Positions 59,295 to 64,000 of a stretch of 64,000 bases of DNA are shown here, piece by piece. The notes beneath the pieces are model-generated. The model was given only the letters and a program-made list of their open reading frames with translations, had not been told where the DNA came from and did not search any database. This stretch comes from Boesenbergia rotunda (Eukaryota > Streptophyta > Magnoliopsida > Zingiberales > Zingiberaceae). Where the stretch lies: assembly GCA_024364735.1 (NCBI GenBank), contig JAGFNQ010001195.1, positions 138,382-202,381 of the forward strand, in the 5' to 3' direction. Made by a program: the position numbers and the translations under genes. The number at the start of each line of letters is the position of its first letter. The stretch's first letter is position 1.

Positions 59295-59544
59295 CCCCCG
59301 GAGTTATAGTATAGTGGTAGGGTCGCTAATAGTTAATTTAGATATTCGTGATTCGATCCTTATCTATGGCGCATTTTGCAAGAATTTTTCCTCTAAATGG
59401 GGCGCGAACCTTGGGATGCTGAGCTTCTAGATTGCCCACCGTGAGCGCTTTCCGATTTACCCTGGTGACCGGTGAGAAACTTCTGTGCGACCGGACCGAT
59501 TATCCCAGATTCAATTGGTCTACTATCTAGTTCATCATTTTTAA
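59295..59544 (+). mobile_element. SINE family 1, single full-length copy, 250 bp
   Basis: Flanked by an 18-bp target duplication, TTATAATTTTAACCAYAA (59277-59294, 59545-59562, one difference). The A box is TAGTATAGTGGTAGGG and the B box is TGATTCGATCC. The body ends TCATCATTTTTAA. It gives the true ends of the family that is tandemly arrayed at 22690-23213 and 35719-37036. Confidence 0.88.
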
Positions 59545-59562
59545 TTATAATTTTAACCACAA

Positions 59563-60200
59563 AATATAAAATGAGCGTTGTAAAAAATAATTATGTTTAT
59601 TTTAGATATTTTTAATATTTTTTATATTATATAAAAGGAGATAAATTATAGGTTAACTTATAACCGACCAATAAATAATTAAAGGATAAAAAACATGTTC
59701 TCAAACTCATATGTATGTCGAGAATTAATCATATTATAGTAAATTTATCACCCAGTAATCAATTTTACTTCCGTGAATTAGAATTGAATATTCGATTAAA
59801 ATCGAAGTTACCAATTGAATAAATCAAAAATAAAAAAACTACAATTTTTCTAAAAAATCAAACAAACTGAACCACTGAAATAATTTAATAATTTAATTAA
59901 TTAATAATTCAGATTAATTTAAAATTTAATTAATTAAGATATTTTAAAATTAATTAATAATTTAATTAATTCTAATTTAGAAATAATAAATTAATTAATT
60001 TTAATATTCATTGAACTAATCAATTTTAGGTACGGTTCATGTCGACGTACTATGCGTGCGATCCTCTAGATTTTATACACGAAGGCAATGTAAAGTCATA
60101 TACATACTAAGGTAACTGTCTAGTAACAATTTTTAGTCACATAACATGATAAAATATTTGTTAAAAATTATAAACTATCATCAACCGATTACTGTATGAT
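59563..60200. other. A/T-rich DNA with AATTAATT runs, no gene
   Basis: Simple A/T-rich sequence, many TTAATTAA steps near 59880-60000. Confidence 0.5.
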
Positions 60201-60204
60201 TCGA

Positions 60205-60570
60205 AGAGTGAATTTGGGAGAGTGAAAATTATAGTGAATGACGTACAGTTAATGTGTACATGTTCGATCGTCGATCGGACACCATCGGCTGTCTCCGATT
60301 GCCGTCCCGAATCAAACTATACCTTGGGAGGACGGTGAACTCGTCAGGATCGCCGGCAACGGTGAACCCATCGAAATCGACGGTCAATGATGCGAGATCG
60401 CAATTGTGACGATCCCCGACGGGTTCACCATGCCCCCCAGGGTATAGTTTGGTTCGGGACGGCGGCCGAAGGCCGCCGGTAGTATCCGATCGACGATCGG
60501 ACGTCGGACATGCCGTCGATTGACGGTCAAAATTTTCACTGAGGCATTCACTTTCACTGTGCGTATCATT
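60205..60570. mobile_element. Foldback MITE sharing the GC core, copy 2
   Basis: Strongly palindromic: TTCGATCGTCGATCGGACAC, CCGTCCCGAATCAAACTATACC and GGTGAACTCGTC on the left are mirrored by GACGGGTTCACC, GGTATAGTTTGGTTCGGGACGG and TCCGATCGACGATCGG on the right. Ends: GAGAGTGAAAATTATAGTGA and complement of the right CAGTGAAAGTGAATGCC. Confidence 0.65.
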
Positions 60571-61130
60571 ACTCTATCTCAATTAATTCACTATACTTTG
60601 TATCATCACCGAATTAATTATTTTATTTGATTTTTAAGATATAATGGACTCTTCTTGAATGATAATTCATTCCTCCAATGACCATGAATCTCAAGTTACT
60701 AATATCTCTATCAAGCAGCTAAAATGTTAATACCCTAATTCAAGATAACGATGAATCATCTATTAACTCAATATTATTCTCTTTACGCTTTGTTATACAC
60801 CGACGACCATATTAATCACAATGTGATTCAAAATTGCTTTTAACGATGTCAAAATATATAACTTCACATATAGAACAAATGAAGATCTCAAGACAAAAGA
60901 TCAATTACACTCGTTCATCAAGAGAAACGACCAATGATGCTTAATATATGATCTCCTCTCAAGTGGGTCGTGTCTAATATAACTTTACACTCAAGACACC
61001 CCCAAGTATAACTTGGATATCCATCCCTTGATTTATCTTTGTCATGTCTTGAGGAGCTGCTCGTCCGATACCAGCCAGACTATTTCTCTATCGACCCGAC
61101 GGATAATTCGAAAACCTTAACACTGAGACC
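60571..61130. other. Intergenic DNA, no gene seen
   Basis: No domain, repeat termini or RNA signals recognised. Confidence 0.35.
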
Positions 61131-62560
61131 CTCTTTGCCACCTGTACCACAATCGATAGGGTTAGAACAAGCGACAAAAACGAAGAGAAGACAATGACAT
61201 CAAGAAAAACTGCATACTAGTATGACTTACAACAAACAAATAAAAACGTAGACCTCCATGGCACACAAAAATACAACCACATTGTCGTGTAAGGCGTCAA
61301 AACGAATCAAAAATACAACAGTGAAAATGGAAAAGAAACAAATGAAAGGTACCAACATGTGTCAATATCAAATACATGTAAACAACGAAATCGCCTCGAC
61401 ACACGTGAACTAGGACATGCCGCCGGGCACTCCAGACGATCATCCTGAAATAAAAACAAGACTAACGGCGTGAGTATCAAGAGCTCAGTAAATACATATA
61501 TCTGATATGCATAGTAAACTATACTAGCAGTAAGAGTTAAGTTGCAACAGTATCAAGTGTAAAAGTAAGAAATGTTAACTAGAATACCAAATAGATGATA
61601 CATACCAGAGTCAGCCTAACCTGAAGAGCTAAAGATCCGAATACAAAACGAGCAATATAGGGTCACCAGACTCTATGTAAACATACCTTCTGAAGGTGCA
61701 TGTCAAATATATGAAGTAAGGTGCATGTCAAATATATGATGTAACCAGATGCAACAAGTATGAGTAAATGTAATAATGTAAACAACGATCATGAAATGAT
61801 GCATCTTTGTGCACATGATAGCAATGACACGTGTTACTCTCTGTACGTGCTTTGACTATCACTACATTGGGTAGTCAGGAGACAGGACAACCTAGCACCT
61901 GTGACTGTTTATCCCAAAGTACCCGTGGAGATGTAAGAATAGCCAACGCACCTGGTCCTATACAGAATGTATGAATAGCCAACTCACCTGGAGCTATGCA
62001 GAATACATGAATAACCAACGCACCTGGGACTATGCAAAAACGAAGACATATCTGATGACCCGTCTCAATCACTCGGGAGCCAAGGGTCGCCTAAGTATGC
62101 CTTACTCCTCTGACATGACCGACGACCCGTGTTCAACTACCAGGAAGCCAAGAGTCGTTCGTGCACTCACAATACAGAGGTGATGCATGATACTATCCCA
62201 TGCAACACCCTTTAACTAATCCTCTAATCATCAACATAATATGTAGGAGTCCAAAAATAATCATGCACCATATCTTAGCTCTAGTACTGGGTATACAGTA
62301 TCCTATCACTAATAAAAAATACACACCAACATATGATAATAAAGGGTAAGGTGTTCCAACTTCGAAGTAGTACCGAAAATGAAATTATCATCTAATCAAT
62401 AGTTAATATCACACGTAAAAAATTAAAAAATACATATATCCCTGCATCAAATGGATTGTCTCTTGTTCTCCCGTCCCTAAATTAAGATTGGTAAACTGCT
62501 CAATGAATTGAGTAAATCAATAAATTAATATGGTAAAGGATCTCGAATCAAAAGCATGAA
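61130..62560. mobile_element. LTR-A family, copy 7 (reverse, truncated and diverged)
   Basis: ATCATCCTGAAATAAAAACAAG (61440) and AGCTCAGTAAATA blocks match 33430-33485, then AATGACACGTGTTACTC near 61825 and GATGACCCGTCTCAA near 62055. The G/C-rich end and termini are missing. Confidence 0.55.
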
Positions 62561-63119
62561 TCATTGAATTGAGTAAATCATGAATGGATCACTACTCAAG
62601 AATAAAATTGAGATGATAATGGATAGGATTTGAATCGGATTTTATATCTTTCGTGTCTATACTCATCGAGTATCGAATATCTATCTAAATACTTAATGCT
62701 CATACCCATTAAAAAATCAGATATCTTGTATATTAATAATTTTTCTTCCTTCAATCTAACTATATAATTCAACAAAAGTATATTAAAAATAATATTATAT
62801 TTTAAAAAATATATCTATAATTTTAAAAATAGATTAAATATCTATATAATTTATTTCTAACATTAACATCAATTTTTAGTAGGTTTTAGAGAAAAAATTC
62901 TATTATATATATATATATATATATCTCGATTATTCAGGTTGGATACTAGATATCGATAGTCTTTCTATATCCTTCTTTATTTGGATCAAATATCGAATCT
63001 TCCATCAAATTTAAAGAAAATTATCATCCTTAAACAAAACATATATTTAATTCCAAAACATGCCCATCTACTTCTTCACTACTGTCATACTACGTACATC
63101 AAGTATAGACAATACGAAT
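62561..63119. other. A/T-rich intergenic DNA, no gene
   Basis: A short (TA)n run near 62905-62925; nothing else notable. Confidence 0.4.
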
Positions 63120-63300
63120 TTTTAATGTGAATGACGTGACACTCCAATTGCAACGATTCTTGACGGATTCATCGTGCCCCCTAGGTTATAGTTTTGTTCG
63201 GGGCGACGACCGAAGGCCGCCGTCGGTGTCCAAACGGCAATCGAATATGTACACGAAAAGTATCACATTATTGACATTGAATTTCACGTTATAATTTCAC
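63120..63300. mobile_element. Foldback MITE sharing the GC core, copy 3 (short)
   Basis: GTGAATGACGTGACAC at the left and the inverse of TATTGACATTGAATTTCAC at the right enclose GACGGATTCATCGTGCCCCC, TATAGTTTTGTTCGGG and GACCGAAGGCCGCCGTCGGTG. Confidence 0.5.
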
Positions 63301-63408
63301 GCTCTGTATCATAGCTATAATGAATATATAATTTGATATTAACAAGCTAAAACCCCTCCCCCCCTCCTAAAAAAAAATTAAATTGATGGACAGAACAGTA
63401 ACCTGGCG

Positions 63409-63978
63409 TCAGGGTCGCCCGATGGCGAAGCAGAGTTCGCCGTCGCCGCCGCCGCGGCGGAAGGCCCAGACTTCCAACTTGTCGCCCTTCTCCAACGCAC
63501 TCCACGCGCGGAACACCTTCAGCTCGTCGCCCTTGACCACGGTGCCGCCGCTGCCATCCCACCGAGTCAGGCGCAGGAAGCTCACGAACCCGCACCGCGC
63601 GTACACCCGCACCGGCAGCCCTCCGTGCGCCCGCCCAGCCGCTTTCCGCCTCCTCGCCGTCATTTCATCCGCCTCCTCCTCCTCCGCGCGGCTCCGCTTC
63701 CTCTCGCGGTGGACGTCGCCGTCCAGGTTGGCCGCCGCGCGCTCCTCCGGGGAGAGGAGGCCGACGAGATTGGTCGCCACGGAGTCGGTGGGGAGGTACA
63801 GCCGGTTCTGCTGCGTCACCAGGTCGGACTGCTCCACCGTCTTCTTGGCGACGAACCACACGCCGACTTCCTCGTCGTTGTCGCCGGCGAACTGCCGCCT
63901 CGCCAAGGAGGTCACCCACTCCGGAGCGATGTGGGCGGCCTCGCCGACGTCGCTGGAATACTTGCGCTTCGTCGTCAT
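63409..63978 (-). CDS. B3-domain DNA-binding protein, 189 aa
   Basis: A plant-specific B3 fold is suggested by VAKKTVEQSDLVTQQNRLYLPTDSV (about residues 43-67), where QNRLYLP is the usual first-strand motif. An inserted basic/acidic stretch (ERKRSRAEEEEADEM, likely nuclear localisation) follows, then VYARCGFVSFLRLTRWDGSGGTVVKGDELKVF and GDKLEVWAFR at the end. It most resembles the small REM/DUF313-like B3 proteins. The reading frame is complete, and its ATG lies 22 bp from the window edge. The coding region is G/C-rich with no intron. Targets are unknown. Confidence 0.82.
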   Translation of the reverse strand: MTTKRKYSSDVGEAAHIAPEWVTSLARRQFAGDNDEEVGVWFVAKKTVEQSDLVTQQNRLYLPTDSVATNLVGLLSPEERAAANLDGDVHRERKRSRAEEEEADEMTARRRKAAGRAHGGLPVRVYARCGFVSFLRLTRWDGSGGTVVKGDELKVFRAWSALEKGDKLEVWAFRRGGGDGELCFAIGRP

Positions 63979-64000
63979 GGTGGCGTCGAATCGATCTCAG

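Noticed and set aside
63347..63919. Other minus-strand frames near the window end
   Set aside because: They overlap the B3 coding region in other frames and carry only Arg/Gly-rich low-complexity sequence.

Overview
The window is plant nuclear DNA. It has GT-AG introns, LTR retrotransposons primed by initiator-Met tRNA, TRIMs, MITEs, tRNA-derived SINEs and plant-only protein families (Dof, plant B3, NDL, an LRR receptor pseudokinase). Protein style and repeat content suggest a repeat-rich monocot, possibly Zingiberales; that placement is inference. No bacterial, organellar or CRISPR sequence was seen.

Cellular genes are few. (1) A two-exon gene for a 77-aa secreted Tyr/Pro-rich peptide at 5514-5855 (+). 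(2) An intronless Dof transcription factor at 39938-40612 (+). (3) An 11-exon NDL/NDRG-family gene at 41258-45553 (-), resolved exon by exon to 348 aa. (4) A two-exon LRR receptor-like pseudokinase of the SKM1/At2g25790 type, 941 aa, at 55163-58059 (+). (5) A B3-domain protein at 63409-63978 (-). The Dof and NDL genes converge with about 650 bp between their coding ends. The other genes are separated by repeats.

The rest is layered transposons. A long LTR family (called LTR-A here, about 2.65 kb, TG...CA) occurs seven times as whole or broken LTRs with no internal coding region. A second, copia-type LTR family (LTR-C, about 0.93 kb, rich in CAGTCGACTG) occurs three times. A nearly complete Ty1/copia element fills 23221-33039 on the minus strand, with 1.51-kb LTRs, a 5-bp target duplication, PBS, PPT, gag and pol. 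It is nested in an LTR-A solo LTR, which is itself inserted in a tandem array of tRNA-derived SINEs; both target-site duplications can be read, so the order of events is recoverable. Smaller elements include three Tourist/PIF-type MITEs, two hAT-type MITEs, one TRIM, a 509-bp giant hairpin with a tRNA-like loop, two foldback elements flanked on both sides by (TA)n, and three further foldback MITEs that share their GC-rich hairpin core.

The most notable observation is an 880-bp GT-AG segment between copia gag and pol. Gag terminates four codons into it, and removing it would put gag and pol in one frame at the protease. This suggests that splicing could set the Gag to Gag-Pol ratio, the reverse of the splicing known for BARE1 and Evade, where the spliced RNA makes Gag. 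Also notable are the two SINE tandem arrays, the hairpin with a pol III-like loop, and the TA-flanked foldback family.
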